A stretch of DNA of 64,000 nucleotides from Yponomeuta sedellus (lineage: Eukaryota > Arthropoda > Insecta > Lepidoptera > Yponomeutidae). This document shows, piece by piece, positions 38,000 to 48,753 of this stretch. The position numbers and the translations under genes were made by a program. The stretch spans positions 18,405,143 through 18,469,142 of the forward strand of contig OW203724.1 of the NCBI GenBank assembly GCA_934045075.1, given 5' to 3'. Numbering within the stretch: the stretch's first letter is position 1; each line of letters begins with the position of its first letter. The notes beneath the pieces were generated by a model. That model searched no databases, was not told where the DNA came from, and saw nothing but the letters and a program-made list of their open reading frames with translations.

Positions 38000-38001
<2 letters not shown>
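37386..38001 (-). repeat. Rep4 SINE interrupted by Rep1
   Basis: Antisense Rep4. The 3' tail at 37386-37408 and the rest at 37783-38001 are separated by a Rep1 insertion. The tRNA-like head complement ends CGCTGCACCACCGAGGCCG near 37998. Confidence 0.85.
37409..37770 (+). mobile_element. Rep1, complete, with 13-bp target duplication
   Basis: Bounded by AAATATTCATGGA at 37396-37408 and 37771-37783, which fixes the element at 362 bp from GCGCTCGTGG to GTTGATAACG. Inserted into the tail of Rep4. Variable-length duplications and 5' truncation in other copies indicate LINE-driven retroposition. The origin of its head is not clear. Confidence 0.92.

Positions 38002-38029
<28 letters not shown>
38002..38029 (+). 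repeat. (AAT)n microsatellite
   Basis: About nine AAT units immediately after the Rep4 head. Confidence 0.9.
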
Positions 38030-38031
<2 letters not shown>

Positions 38032-38032
38032 C

Positions 38033-38160
38033 ACTGTAGGGCACAATATGCTTTCTCTCTCCGCGTGCCTACCGTGGATTAGCAATTTCTAGCGCTGAGA
38101 TAAGTAAATACTTCAGACACTCAGGTTTCCTCGCGATGTTTTCCTTCATCATTAGCGAGT
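38033..38160 (-). repeat. Rep6 SINE, 3' part
   Basis: GCACTGTAGGGCACAATATG through CAGACACTCAGGTTTCCTCG; cut by the following Rep1. Confidence 0.65.
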
Positions 38161-38165
38161 AGCAG

Positions 38166-38480
38166 TGCTCGCTCGTGGCCTAGTCGAACCGAGTGATTGG
38201 AATCAATCATTCGGGTTAAGCAACAACAGGCGCGGACAGGTGCGGGATGGGTGTTACTACTGCATATTAAGCCGTGGGTGCCGGCTGTCATGTAATGCCA
38301 GTCGATAAGCCATGTCAGCGGTCCTATGGGCGGCTTGATAACTTCTGAGAATAAGGCCCGCCACTGTCATACAATTCTCCACCAACCCGGACTTGGCGCC
38401 CGTGGTGGAGTATGGCCTAAACTTCCTGTGATGCAGGAAGAGACGCGTGCCCCAGCAATGGGGACATACAGTTGAAATCG
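38166..38480 (+). repeat. Rep1 copy
   Basis: CTCGTGGCCTAGTCGAACCG through GCCCCAGCAATGGGGACATA. About 45 bp are missing after GATGGGTG, and the end is diverged. Confidence 0.8.
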
Positions 38481-38492
38481 GTCGATCGATTG

Positions 38493-38640
38493 CTACTAAA
38501 ACCTCACAAATGACCGTAACTTATCTTATAAACGATGTTTTCCTTCGCAGTTAGCGAGTGATATTGCTACGAAAACTTTAACGTAAACCTAACTTAGAAA
38601 ACAAAGTCATTGGTACATGCCGAGATTCGAATCTACGACC
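38493..38640 (-). repeat. Rep6 SINE, 5' part
   Basis: GTTTTCCTTCGCAGTTAGCG through GGTACATGCCGAGATTCGAA; probably the other half of the Rep6 at 38033, separated by Rep1. It runs into the hairpin pair. Confidence 0.6.
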
Positions 38641-38768
38641 TTTTGATGTAGAAGCCGGCGTTCTACATCAAAAGGTCAATATAAAGAGCGATATAAAGAG
38701 AAAGATATTACAATATAAGGAGCGGTGTTAGCGGAGTGCCGCTAATACCGCTCTTTATATTGTAATAT
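38637..38768. repeat. Two adjacent long hairpins
   Basis: GACCTTTTGATGTAGAA (38637-38653) pairs perfectly with 38661-38677 across GCCGGCG, starting from the tRNA-like anticodon stem of the Rep6 head. Then 38705-38734 pairs with 38739-38768 (30 bp, two mismatches, loop AGTG). Confidence 0.9.
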
Positions 38769-40434
38769 ACTCGTATAAAACCGCTCCTTTTCGGATGTAA
38801 TTATATGGCACTTTTCTTACATCTTGTATTGGTTCGCTTCAGGTACTTCAATATACTGGCTCCAGTAAATTCACCTTTAGCTCTTCCTTGGCTCGCCTCC
38901 AGGCGGTAATGCACTATTTCACTAATCATAATCCACTCCAGTGAGTTTGCTTCAGTAAACAACAACGTTGTACCGGTATTTGCGGGCCTCAATCACATTA
39001 CGAATTATCTCGATTCCAACCTCTTGCCAAGAAATGTTGTTGCAGGAAACTGAGCTCTAAGCCGACGTGTTAAGAGGTGTTTTCTTTGGCATTTGGACGG
39101 TCTGTAGCCGGTAAGCGGCTAGCACCTTAGACATTGATGTTGTTATCCCTCACTTGTTTTGATAGGTTCTCTATCTAGTGTTGTGATCGTAAGGATTTTG
39201 TTCGGTTTTAGTGTGGAATGTATTTCGATGAATGGTTACGATTTGTTTTGCTAATACCGGTATCTCTTCGTGTTGCTAAGACTTGGGACGTCTTCGGGCT
39301 GCTATTCTGGGTCGCGGAAATTGGAATGAAATTAGCGATATAATGATACCGCTGTATCAACGCTGTGTAAGCTTTGGATCTACCTTATTGCTTAATAACT
39401 GTTGTACCACATGAAGCAATAAACTTATTTGATTTGATTGATTTGAACGAGGAATGAAGTTGTTATACTCGTATTAGATACTCAGATAATGCTATACATG
39501 GCACGCAGTAAGTGTATTTATTCCTACACTCCCGAATATTTAATTTATCAATGGTCTGTCGAATCCAAAAATTTTAGTTTAGTCTTTGATTGTTGTTCAT
39601 ACGATGTTAAGTTGAACTTTTTAAATAACTTATCTACAACGTGTTATTGAAATAATACAAAATGTCGATGAAACGAGAAAATATTTTTTTTTTAATTTTT
39701 AATTAATTATTTTTAATACAAGTTGACCGCGTGAAGTTTAAGATTGTATGTAGGAGAAAAATAATATTGAGAATGTTAAACATATTATGCTCCTTGTTAG
39801 TGGTTTATGTTATTGATAGAGAGAAACCGATTTCAGGTCTAACAAAAATAGGTAACGACATTTTCTGGGGTATTTTCAAATAGGATATGATAAGGATTTC
39901 GTTTACAAAATATCACGAAAATGTAACTAAAGCGTAGCTGTTTTAGCGTAGCTAGCAAAACGTAACAAGTTCTTATTTGAATCTTTCTGTTTCTTGGGTA
40001 GTGTTACAAGTACCGCCATTTAGACAATGTAAACTTCCAAAAAGATACCTATTGCGTTGCAAAACTAATACAGATTCACACCAAATTAAGTTAAATCTCA
40101 TCAAATTGCGTTGCGTTTACAAAATCGTTCAACACCCAAGTAAAAGGGACTTACTCTCAACGAATTGCGTTAGTCAAAGAGGTCCATTGAACTATACAAC
40201 GTTGTGAGTATTTTATACATTTTGTACCATCGGGTATATGTTTAATATTGTAAAACGTGGGATTCCAAGCCGAGCATAAACAAAATAACAAAAAAAGTAT
40301 AATTAAGTTCCTTACAAGAAAATAAATATAGATAGATAGAGAACACGTTATTGTACATAAAAAAAGGAAATTACACAGATATTTGTTAACCTAAGAGTAC
40401 AGACGGCGGACTTATCACTAAAAGTGATCTCTTC
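38769..40434. other. Unassigned intron DNA
   Basis: 39360-39440 ends like a LINE tail (GCAATAAACTTATTTGATTT). 40322-40395 is the complement of the tail at 23838-23900 (TAGATAGATAGAGAACAC). Otherwise AT-rich without recognised exons. Confidence 0.45.
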
Positions 40435-40447
40435 CAGACAACCTTTA

Positions 40448-41684
40448 TAATCAGTGATCGAATAATCGGATGCATATTTACCTAAAGTTATTTTTTGGCT
40501 CAGAAATTATGGAAGCGGCTTCTTAAAACATATTTTCCAGACCTCCAAACAAAAATTACATGACACGATGTATTGGTAGATACAACTGACTTTTTTAACT
40601 CGAGGTACTAAATGCAATCTTTAATCATACATTTATAAAAATAAATTAATAGACATAAACATTAAATACTATTTGTTGTATCACGCCTTTTTACATCAAG
40701 ATTAGGGCATATTTGTATCGCAACACGGTTTCGGCAACAGTTGCAGAATACGGTGTTTAAATGTAATACAAAAATGTTGTGTGTCTTAGGTCACACACAC
40801 ACTGGTCGAACGAGGGAATCTCTCACTATAGTCAAAATCTTCACATTTTTGCAAATATAAGTACAATGACATTTAATATATTTTGTAAAAATAAATAATC
40901 CTTACCTTGTAAATAAAAGAGATAAGATGTCCAAGTCCCAGCGCAGAGTAAATCAGGTTCCAAAATTTGTAGCAAAGTCGTCGTCTCATGTAAAACCAAA
41001 ATCCGTATCACAATGCAAATCAATAACCGTTGTAGAATAGCCAAGTAGTCCGAAAATACAGAAAACACACAAAAAGCACCCGAACGCATGGCACGCAAAG
41101 CGACGAATGTGATAAAATGAACAAAAGGAACTGTTTTGGGGCGCTACCTGTGCACAAGCAGGTATAATTTGCTGTCTCGCTCACTCACTTATAAGTGCGA
41201 GTAAGATGACAAATTATGTTATATTATATATTTATAAAATGTTTACCAGCCCTCTTACGGATGCTACTTACTTTCGCCGTGTTAATATAATAAAAAATGA
41301 GATTTTTTTTATAGAAATTCAAGGCACCGAGTTGTTTGTCGCTATGTAGAGTGAAGAAAGAAAATTACTTATCTTGACGTTTGCAATGACAGTTTGGCAA
41401 TTAACTTTATAACATTAACCAGCACCCGATCTATAGTCGGAAAGCACTAAACGATAATTCTGAAATCGCTTGATTTTTTACGATCGATACAAAAGTGCAT
41501 TCCATATTAGCAAACACCTGAACGCAAGTATCAGTATTCACCCGACTTAATTCTATAACCAAAACACTGTGTTCGTCGATTCCGGAATCCCGGGATTTTT
41601 TCGATACAAAAGTGCATTCCATAACAGCCAACACCTCAACTTTAGGTAAATATGCATCCGATTATTCGATCACTATTTATAATA
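40448..41684. mobile_element. 1.24-kb element with 34-bp perfect inverted repeats
   Basis: 40453-40486 (AGTGATCGAATAATCGGATG...) is the exact complement of 41641-41674. The element is flanked by CAGACAACCTTTA at 40435-40447 and 41685-41697, a possible 13-bp target duplication. Inside are antisense ORFs of 85 and 67 codons without recognisable domains and a direct repeat at 41484 and 41600. The superfamily is unknown; a non-autonomous DNA transposon is likely. Confidence 0.7.
41484..41640 (+). repeat. Direct repeat, period 116 bp
   Basis: TCGATACAAAAGTGCATTCC at 41484 recurs at 41600, each followed by a similar CAAACACCTGAAC/CAACACCTCAAC stretch. It lies just inside the right inverted repeat of the 1.24-kb element. 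Confidence 0.85.
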
Positions 41685-41697
41685 CAGACAACCTTTA

Positions 41698-42609
41698 GAA
41701 AATATTAGTATTTCTTGAATTAAATTTAAACATCTGACTTTAATTTGCTGATTCCCGGTGTCTGGAATCGGTGTCGTTTAACTACTTAATAGAGTAGTGT
41801 CAGGCGACGTATGCTTAGACGCAGGACGTGCGCCGGCGCAGCGGGGCGCCTCCATTAATACACCCCCGACTTGTAACTGTTTCTATAGTAAGGTTAAGTT
41901 ACGGGTAACCCGCCTAGTATAAAGGGTAACCCGCCTCACAAAGCTGAGAAAAAACACTTTCTCAGACGGAAATTATAGTGTGCGAGCGAAAAGCAACAAA
42001 ATAAATATTAAAAGAATGTTTTCTTCAAATTAGCACAGAAACTGCGTAATTAACGCCACAATTTAAATTATCTGTCAATTTCAAAATCTAGATCATTTTA
42101 TAGAAATAATGGATATAAAACTCGAAACTTAGTCTTTTTGGATGATACAGAGAAAAAAGAACAAAAATACAATGATGCACATTTTGATTGAGATTGACTG
42201 AGTGTAGACTTATACGTTTTTTTAATCAATACCTCCACGAGTTCCACGGACGAGAGGACGGACGGACAACGAAGTGATTCCATATACGTTCCGTTTTTTC
42301 CCTCTCAAGTACGTAACTCTAATAAGCGACAATAACATATCCCAACATCGTTATTTGAATAAATTCTATAAAACCTATTTGGAATAACCAATAACCAGTG
42401 GCAAAACAATGAGAACCCGTGGCCACAGCGGGTGGCGTCAGTAATACACCCCAGATAATAGGGTTGACTCTGACATACGATTTACTTTCAAAATAGATAG
42501 TAACAGAAGATTACGTTTTGTCTATCTACACGTAATAAAACTATGAAGCTTCGGCGAGCTATGGTCAACATCCCATACAAACAATTTATATTATGAGACG
42601 AACTCTTTT
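41698..42609. other. Spacer with CR1-like LINE end
   Basis: 42025-42145 is an antisense decayed copy of the CR1-like 3' UTR (AGCACAGAAACTGCGTAATT, TTTCAAAATCTAGATCATTT). 41810-41880 is GC-richer. No gene. Confidence 0.5.
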
Positions 42610-42740
42610 TTGTGCCTCTACGTAATGTGATGGATGATTTATGCAGCGTCCAGTGGCATCTTCACTCACACTAGATGGGTGAAGGGACCACTCGGATACT
42701 GTAGTGCCTGGGACATGGTTTTATAGACGATGAAAAAACA
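42610..42740 (-). repeat. Rep5 SINE, 3' part
   Basis: Antisense: ATGATTTATGCAGCGTCCAG, ACTAGATGGGTGAAGGGACC, ending near GGTTTTATAGACGATG. Confidence 0.7.
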
Positions 42741-43951
42741 TCAAGTTTTTTGTACAAAATTTTGATATTTGATTTGGCAAAAATATGCTGTTATTACAGC
42801 ACAGTTAAATACAGAAAGGGAATGATTAACTATTTAACTCTCAATCACACAGTATAGAAGGCAATACCGTATGAGCGAGAGGCTTATAGTTGTGCAGTCG
42901 CTTTAGTCAACAGTGTTATACAACAGCCAATATTTTATCGATATTTCGAAACTGTTCTCAAAATATAGTTGAGTAGAATTGGTTCTTAAGTTTGACCCGA
43001 CCTTTCTGAAACACCGTGTATATCTAATTTACTTAACCTCAATATAAAAAATTGGCCAAGGCTTCAAATTTAACCCAGGATAATTTGTAATAGCGGTTTT
43101 AAATTATCCTGGGTTAAGACTGAAATCGGTTTAAAATCTGCAGTAAAATAGCTAGCCTTCTGTGTCGTTCTATCCTTTTAGGGTTGTCATACACGATCTA
43201 ATCCAACATTTATACAGCGATACGCTGTGTTAGCATTAAATTACACAAGCCTAAGATAATGGCAGCTGTAAAATGGACAAATAGCAATAGACTTCATTGT
43301 AGAACTTGTTTACGGCGGGCAATAAACATTGAAGATTAGGACGCCTTTCCGAAAATAAGTCACCTTCGGTCTAGACGCTGTTTTTTCACATTAAACCCCG
43401 AGTAATGGACATAGTGACGGAAAATGCAGTAGAACGATGGAATTATGAAACAAATTAATGATTTGTTGGCGTTTCAGAGTTACATGGTTCTCCTGCAGAT
43501 TTAAATCGCTTTTTGGCTGTGGAACGCCTCCCTCTGCATATTATGGCAGGCGGAACCATTGAACGTTTTCAAAACCAAAGTATATTCTCCTAAGCCCTGT
43601 CGTCCTATATAAATTTCTTAATTCGTACCTAATGAACTTTAAGTAGGAGATCTAGCAACACTTACTGTTCTACGTTAAACATCTTTTTTGGCAAATGTTT
43701 TTTGTATTTAATATCTACGTAGTTTTAGAAGGTTTGAAGTAATTTTTATCTTCAGGGGCTAGGAGGATATACAAAATCCTAATCACCTAATCTTTCCGCA
43801 TATGACTATGGACTATAATATTCACCAGGCTAGGTGGTGCGTTATCGTATTGTGTCGTATTGATAGTCATTATAACTTACCCAAACTTTGCACAGTGCCA
43901 ATTAGTCTAAGGGAGATAAACATAAATTTTATCAATAATCAATAATCTAGT
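42741..43951. other. Unassigned intron DNA
   Basis: Contains the hairpin at 43070-43117 (own entry). The rest is AT-rich, single-copy in the window, with no exon recognised. Confidence 0.45.
43070..43117. repeat. Perfect 17-bp hairpin
   Basis: TTAACCCAGGATAATTT (43070-43086) and its exact complement (43101-43117), loop of 14 bases. A MITE remnant or a small RNA hairpin are both possible; no further support. Confidence 0.8.
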
Positions 43952-44047
43952 CACACACACTCATAGATATACACACAAGCACACACACGCACACGAACGA
44001 ACGCACGCACGGACGCATACACACTTACGCACGCACGGATACACACC
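43952..44047 (+). repeat. CA/CGCA-rich microsatellite
   Basis: Interrupted ACACAC and ACGCACGCACGG runs. Confidence 0.85.
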
Positions 44048-44109
44048 CTTATCGAGTCAGTGTGCTGAACACATCTGCCGTAAAACCGATAACTACAAAT
44101 ACATAGATT

Positions 44110-44290
44110 TTCGAGTAGAAACCGCGAACTAGGTAACGTAGCGTAGGCTTCTCACTAGCATGCTGGAATGGGATCTGGGACAGATTGCTAGCAGTAATTG
44201 CATGATGGAGGCCGAGGGTAGAGAAAAATAGCGTGGCTTAAGGTGCCTAGGTCCAACGGTGAACGAATACGGGCTGATTGATTGATTCCA
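44110..44290 (+). repeat. RTE-like LINE 3' end, decayed
   Basis: GAGTAGAAACCGCGAACTAG followed by CTGGAATGGGATCTGGGACA and GGTGCCTAGGTCCAACGGTG. The pattern is a LINE C-terminus, with the frame lost. Confidence 0.5.
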
Positions 44291-44339
44291 TACATTATGT
44301 TGTACGTAGCAGGTGTTGAACTTTACTATGTAAGAATTT

Positions 44340-44960
44340 AAATAAATACAAATACATGGATATACTACACAGATCTCGTTAGCCCTAATATTGGCCTTTT
44401 TGCATCTACTTAATGAGATGATTTATACAGTAGCGTCTTCACCCACACTAGATAGGTGAAGGGACCACTCCGACGCTGTAGTGCCTGGGACATAGTTTTA
44501 TAGATGGTGTAGGCTTGCCCAGCACCTATACCATCCTGACAGCTTAGTCGGCCTAGCCCACAGGAAAGACTAGTCAATACGTGCGTAGCCAACCAAGCCG
44601 CGGGTTTCCTCACGATGTTTTCCTTCACCGTTAGCGTGTGGTATTGCGACTACAAATTCGCAAATGTACGTAACTATGAAATTAAACAAAGTCATTGGTA
44701 CATGCCCGCACTGGGGATCGAACCTGGGGCTCTCACTTGCGAGTCTATGGTTCTACCCACTGAGCTACAGTAAAACTAAATGTCTTGTGTTATATGTGCT
44801 TACTAGACGATAGATTTAATACAATAAGTACATAGATAACATCCAAGACCCGAGGCAAACTAGAAAAGTTCGTTTCCTAGTTTGACCCGGCCGGGGATCG
44901 AACCCGAGACCTTCGGTTTTACAGTCAGCGTGCCAAACCGCTGCGCCATAGAGGTCGTAT
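44340..44960 (-). repeat. Rep4 SINE interrupted by Rep5
   Basis: Rep4 tail at 44340-44385 (CACAGATCTCGTTAGCCCTA) and Rep4 body/head at 44773-44960, split by the Rep5 copy. Confidence 0.8.
44386..44772 (-). repeat. Rep5 SINE, near full-length
   Basis: Antisense. It begins TTGGCCTTTTTGCATCTACT; the tRNA-like head complement is at 44700-44770 (GGGGATCGAACCTGGGGCTC). Compare 56197-56605. Confidence 0.85.
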
Positions 44961-44997
44961 TTGAATATGTTATCATATCATCACATCACATCACACT

Positions 44998-45160
44998 TCA
45001 CACTAATATTATAAGGGAGAAAGTTTGTGAGTGTGTATGTTTGTTACTTCTTAACTTAGCTAGCTGACACCCTGCATTAACACAGAGTCTACGTTTTACT
45101 CCGGGAAAATTCTTATTCCCATGGGAAAATCGATAAACTGCGGGTAAAACCTCGGGGCCT
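44998..45160 (+). repeat. Helitron-like (Lep1-type) remnant, tentative
   Basis: CACACTAATATTATAAGGGA, then GTTTGTGAGTGTGTATGTTT and CCATGGGAAAATCG, a phrase order I recall from abundant lepidopteran Helitron-derived repeats. Ends are not determined. Confidence 0.4.
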
Positions 45161-45629
45161 TGACGCATTGCCAAGTAAAACTTACCTAAACGTTTTTAGG
45201 TTTTGCATTATCTCAATGACACGTTGTAACATATATATTATTAAGTTTATTTCGTGTGGTTACCCTTAAACCGGGCACGTGGCTTTATTTAACCAGAAAT
45301 TTTCTCCAGATCTATCCCATTTATATGAGCAACGTTTATTAGACTTTATAATAGTGTTCAGTCAACATCCAAGCAAAATTAGACCAAAACCGTTTTGGCC
45401 AAGGGCCGTTTTCGTTCGCATCGCGACAGAGGATATCCGCTTAGGCAGACCCGTTGGTTGATTGATGATCCTAATAAAGCTGTGATTCCAGTTTAATTTA
45501 AATTTGGAATATAGTGACCCTAAGGTCTGCTTGTTAATTATACGCGATGTAAATTTAAGCCGATTAATGCATTAGCTGTTGTTACATGTGAGAAACCAAC
45601 GTTTTTGAGGTTGTAAGTTAGAGAGACGT
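45161..45629. other. Unassigned spacer
   Basis: No exon or repeat recognised. Confidence 0.4.
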
Positions 45630-45775
45630 GAGGAAACCTCATTGCCAGAAGTGTTTACATACTTTGATTTGAATTGGATCTTGAAGTTGCTGATTCGTAG
45701 TGAGCACGCCTGGTAATTAAGTCTAACTCTATCTCTCTCTCTCTCTGAAAGAAGGCCTGTGCCCAATGCCAATTG
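45630..45775 (+). repeat. Rep6 SINE, diverged
   Basis: Sense orientation: GTGAGGAAACCTCATTGCCA, GGTAATTAAGTCTAACTCTA, (CTCT)n, GAAGGCCTGTGCCCAATGCC. Confidence 0.6.
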
Positions 45776-46049
45776 GGCATATATATGCTACATAAAAAAA
45801 AAAGTTTGAGCCGACTACGGCGGCGTAGCGTTGCGACAACCGCGTAGCTCTGTTAGTACCAGATCAAATATTTTGAGATTGTTTACATATTATGACATTC
45901 AATCGGCTTAGGATGTGGTCCGTAAGAGGACTGGTGCGTCATCAGCTGAGCAAATGAGTTAGCTTCTAAATTCACCGACCGAAACCATTTTTAGCTATGA
46001 TGTTTCTACATACGATTCATTGTTCACTTACGGGTGTGCAATGAAAAGT

Positions 46050-46195
46050 TATCTAGTTATATATTAAACGTGTCGGCAGCGTTACAGTTTGCCGTGGTTC
46101 CCCCCACGGCAACTGTAACGCTGCCGAAACGTCGGGAAATAAGGTAATTACATTTTACATAATAAATTATCGTGATTAGACCCGTTTACCTATGT
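46050..46195. repeat. Penelope-like terminal region, head-to-head
   Basis: GGCAGCGTTACAGTTTGCCG (from 46075) meets its near-complement CGGCAACTGTAACGCTGCC, then AAACGTCGGGAAATAAGGTA. Same subfamily as 25228-25372. Confidence 0.75.
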
Positions 46196-46959
46196 AAGAG
46201 TATCGCGAATCATTAAAAAAAGTTATCTATCTTAAGCACTGAAGGCTGAAGACTGTGTGTCGTAACAAGGCATCTTGTCACAATACTGTATAAAACAGTA
46301 TCGCATTTACCAGCGAGCAATACTATAATCGAAACACAGCAGAGCAGGCGTCGGGTATTGTAGACTTTACATTTTATAGCGATTGTCACGTGCCGCGCAA
46401 TACCCGATTTTATTGCCATCATGCAATAACAGAGTTGCCTGTGTAAGCCTGCGCTCGTTGCTGCCTCGACCTTTCTAACTTTCTTCTTTACTGTACGCCT
46501 TTAATATCGGGTTTTGTTGACTACCAATAAAGTTAGGGAGATGATGGTGGATAAATATACGGACGGAAGACTCGGAAGAGTCTTTTTGGCGTATTAAGAA
46601 CGGAAGGTATTCAATTCCTGAAACACGTCGAACTAATAATAGTTCGTGTTTTACTATCACTTTTGATCTATGAATTTCTTGCTAGATGATGTTGTGTAAT
46701 TTACCAGCTCCTAAATTACCAATGTCGCAGAGTCTAGTAAATCATTATCTTACATGTAACTTTATTTAATACTATAATAATAGTTTAAAGCATTTTATCT
46801 GACAAACGCCCTTTAGCTTCAAATCATAAATCCGTAGATCCACTTAAAACTCAAAATTGTAAAAAAATCTAATGATATTTAACTGTAATTGATGTTATTC
46901 AGAAATCTGGTATTTTAGACGTTGTCGTGGACTTATACAAACTGTAAAAGATTATTTTT
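46196..46959. other. Unassigned intron DNA
   Basis: AT-rich, no recognised repeat or exon. Confidence 0.4.
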
Positions 46960-47922
46960 TAATTATAACATCGAGCTCATGAATAAATAATTTGAACAAA
47001 CGTTAGTATCGATTGTGAAGCGTTAAAAAATATGAAACTCGGAGGGTCGTCGCGGGAGGGTGCCGGGGACGTCGCAGAATAATATATTTAAAGGATTAGC
47101 TGCCGAGGCAATATCGCGCGACCCTCCCGCGGTCTCGCGCGCCGCTATTCAAATAATGGACATTACTTCCACATATGTGCGCCTAAATAAATGTCATTCC
47201 ACCGTCATCATTACGGAACAGACAGCCCGCTCCCACACCTTTCTTTACCCTCTCTTTTTTGGGGACAAATCTATTTGCGAAATGAAAAACACCTGAAATA
47301 AGTCACTCGCATCCATAAACAAGCGATATACAAAGCAAATGTCTCGAAAAAAACACAAAATAATCTCCGGCGCATGGGGTGGAAATGAAAACGACCGTTT
47401 ATGTTCACTTAACCGGAGGAAAGAGGGTATTATTTACCGTTTCGGCTCGGTGAACCCGCCGCCCTGAGTGAGACAAATAACAGCGCCGGCGCGATATTTA
47501 TTGCAGTCGCTACGTGGATTGCGCAATTTATCGTGCGAGGTGTCGTCGGCGCGGATCGATCGCCGGCTGACGGACTGTGTGCCATACATCAGCGCGCGCG
47601 TTATCTCCGCTCAGTGCGACTTATCGCTGGGCTGCCGGCATCGACCGCCGCCGCGCCCGCCACACGGCAGCGCGCAGCCCGCAAGCGTGCAGCCGTCCGC
47701 CCAATCGCGCCGCTCGTTTATCTTCATTTTGCGGTCGCAATTAGACGGGTCGTTGGCTGCGGCGGGCGGGGCGCTACGTGGCGCGAATACCCGCGCGCGC
47801 CGCTTTGTCAACTTTGTAATGAGTAAAGTTAATGGCTACGCAACGCGTTTCGTGTTCCGACTCTCAAGTCGCTAACTTTGCCAAGCGCCTGTACTGACAT
47901 CTCCCCCTCTCTTTTGTCGCAG
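46960..47922. promoter_or_regulatory. Repeat-poor, CG-rich DNA before the last exon
   Basis: No repeats seen. 47051-47061 (CGCGGGAGGGT) is complementary to 47121-47131, with GGATTA (47093-47098) between. 47390-47880 is strongly CG-rich and includes several random-looking ORFs. The island may be regulatory, or an alternative promoter with an unrecognised first exon; neither is shown by sequence alone. Confidence 0.35.
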
Positions 47923-48537
47923 GTGTGGTTCAAGAATCGAAGAGCGAAATGGCGGAAGCGCGAGCGGAACGCGATGAACGCGGCCGCGGCCGCCGCCGCC
48001 GACTTCAAGAACGGCTTCAGCACGCAGTTCAACGGCCTCATGCAGCCTTTCCCGGACACAGACGCGCTCTACTCCTCCTACCCTTACCAGAATTGGGCGG
48101 CTAAAGTGCCCAGTCCGCTCGGGACGAAAAGCTTTCCGTGGCCGGTGAATCCTCTCGGCTCCGTGGTTCCCTCGGGCCACCACCAAAGCTCCGTGAACTG
48201 TTTCAACACGGCGACGTCGATGGGGGTGGGGAGCGGGGTGGGCGGCGGTGGCATGGCGGGGGTGGGGGGTGCCGGGCACGCGGGCGGCGGCGTGGCGCCG
48301 TGTCCCTACTCGGCGCCGCCGAACCCGTACAGTATGTACCACCGCGCCGCGGAGCCGTGCCCGGCGATGTCGTCGAGCATCGCCTCGCTGCGGCTGAAGG
48401 CGAAGCAGCACTCGACGGGCTTCGGCGGCAGCTACGGCACGGTGTCGCCGGTGTCGCGGGCCGGCTCGGCGCCGCTGTCGGCGTGCCAGTACGCGGCCGC
48501 GGCGGGCGGGGTAGGCGTGGCCGACCGCATGCTCTGA
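47923..48537 (+). CDS. Pitx: Pitx last coding exon: homeodomain residues 47-60, OAR motif, stop
   Basis: Continues in phase from 29431. Residues 1-14 (VWFKNRRAKWRKRE) complete the homeodomain and include Lys50 (codon 47932-47934), the residue that gives TAATCC specificity, and Asn51. Seven alanines follow where vertebrate Pitx has no such tract, then DFKNGFSTQFNGLMQPF and YQNWAAK, both conserved Pitx blocks. A Gly-rich stretch lies around residues 105-128. The OAR motif SSSIASLRLKAKQHS starts at residue 150, and PLSACQYA precedes the end. The stop TGA is at 48535-48537, giving 204 residues in this exon. Composition is very GC-rich, unlike flanking DNA. Large antisense ORFs here (252 and 211 codons) are composition artefacts. 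Confidence 0.96.
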   Translation: MWFKNRRAKWRKRERNAMNAAAAAAADFKNGFSTQFNGLMQPFPDTDALYSSYPYQNWAAKVPSPLGTKSFPWPVNPLGSVVPSGHHQSSVNCFNTATSMGVGSGVGGGGMAGVGGAGHAGGGVAPCPYSAPPNPYSMYHRAAEPCPAMSSSIASLRLKAKQHSTGFGGSYGTVSPVSRAGSAPLSACQYAAAAGGVGVADRML

Positions 48538-48753
48538 GAGGAGATGCGCGCGCGCGACTCCCCGCCGCCGGCGCTGTTGGCCACCGCGCGCGCCTCCTAG
48601 TCGCCGCCCGCGCACACGCCCGCTCCGCACGCGCTCTACCGCCAGCTCTGGGACTGGTTCGACTGAACCCGCGCGGTGTGCGAGTGCGCTGGACGCGACG
48701 AGACTGACAAAGTTGTGAGGGAGGTCCCTCCCAGTGGAGTTTCAGGCAATAAA
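48538..48753 (+). other. Pitx: Pitx 3' UTR, proximal part
   Basis: GC-rich until about 48690, then AT-rich. The first AATAAA is at 48748-48753; more lie near 49201 and 49387, so the transcript may extend further. In-frame reading past the stop is discussed in the findings. Confidence 0.6.

Noticed and set aside
40453..41674. Host gene in the antisense ORFs inside the TIR element
   Set aside because: ORFs of 85 and 67 codons have no recognisable domain; the second spans the 116-bp direct repeat, so its apparent internal repetition is explained by DNA repetition.
43952..44047. CRISPR-like array
   Set aside because: It is a plain CA/CGCA microsatellite in a eukaryotic genome; no regular spacer structure occurs anywhere in the window.
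47872..48630. Antisense ORF of 252 codons over the last Pitx exon, with others of 189-211 codons
   Set aside because: Arg/Ala/Pro-rich products of CG-rich composition opposite a confirmed coding frame; no domain.
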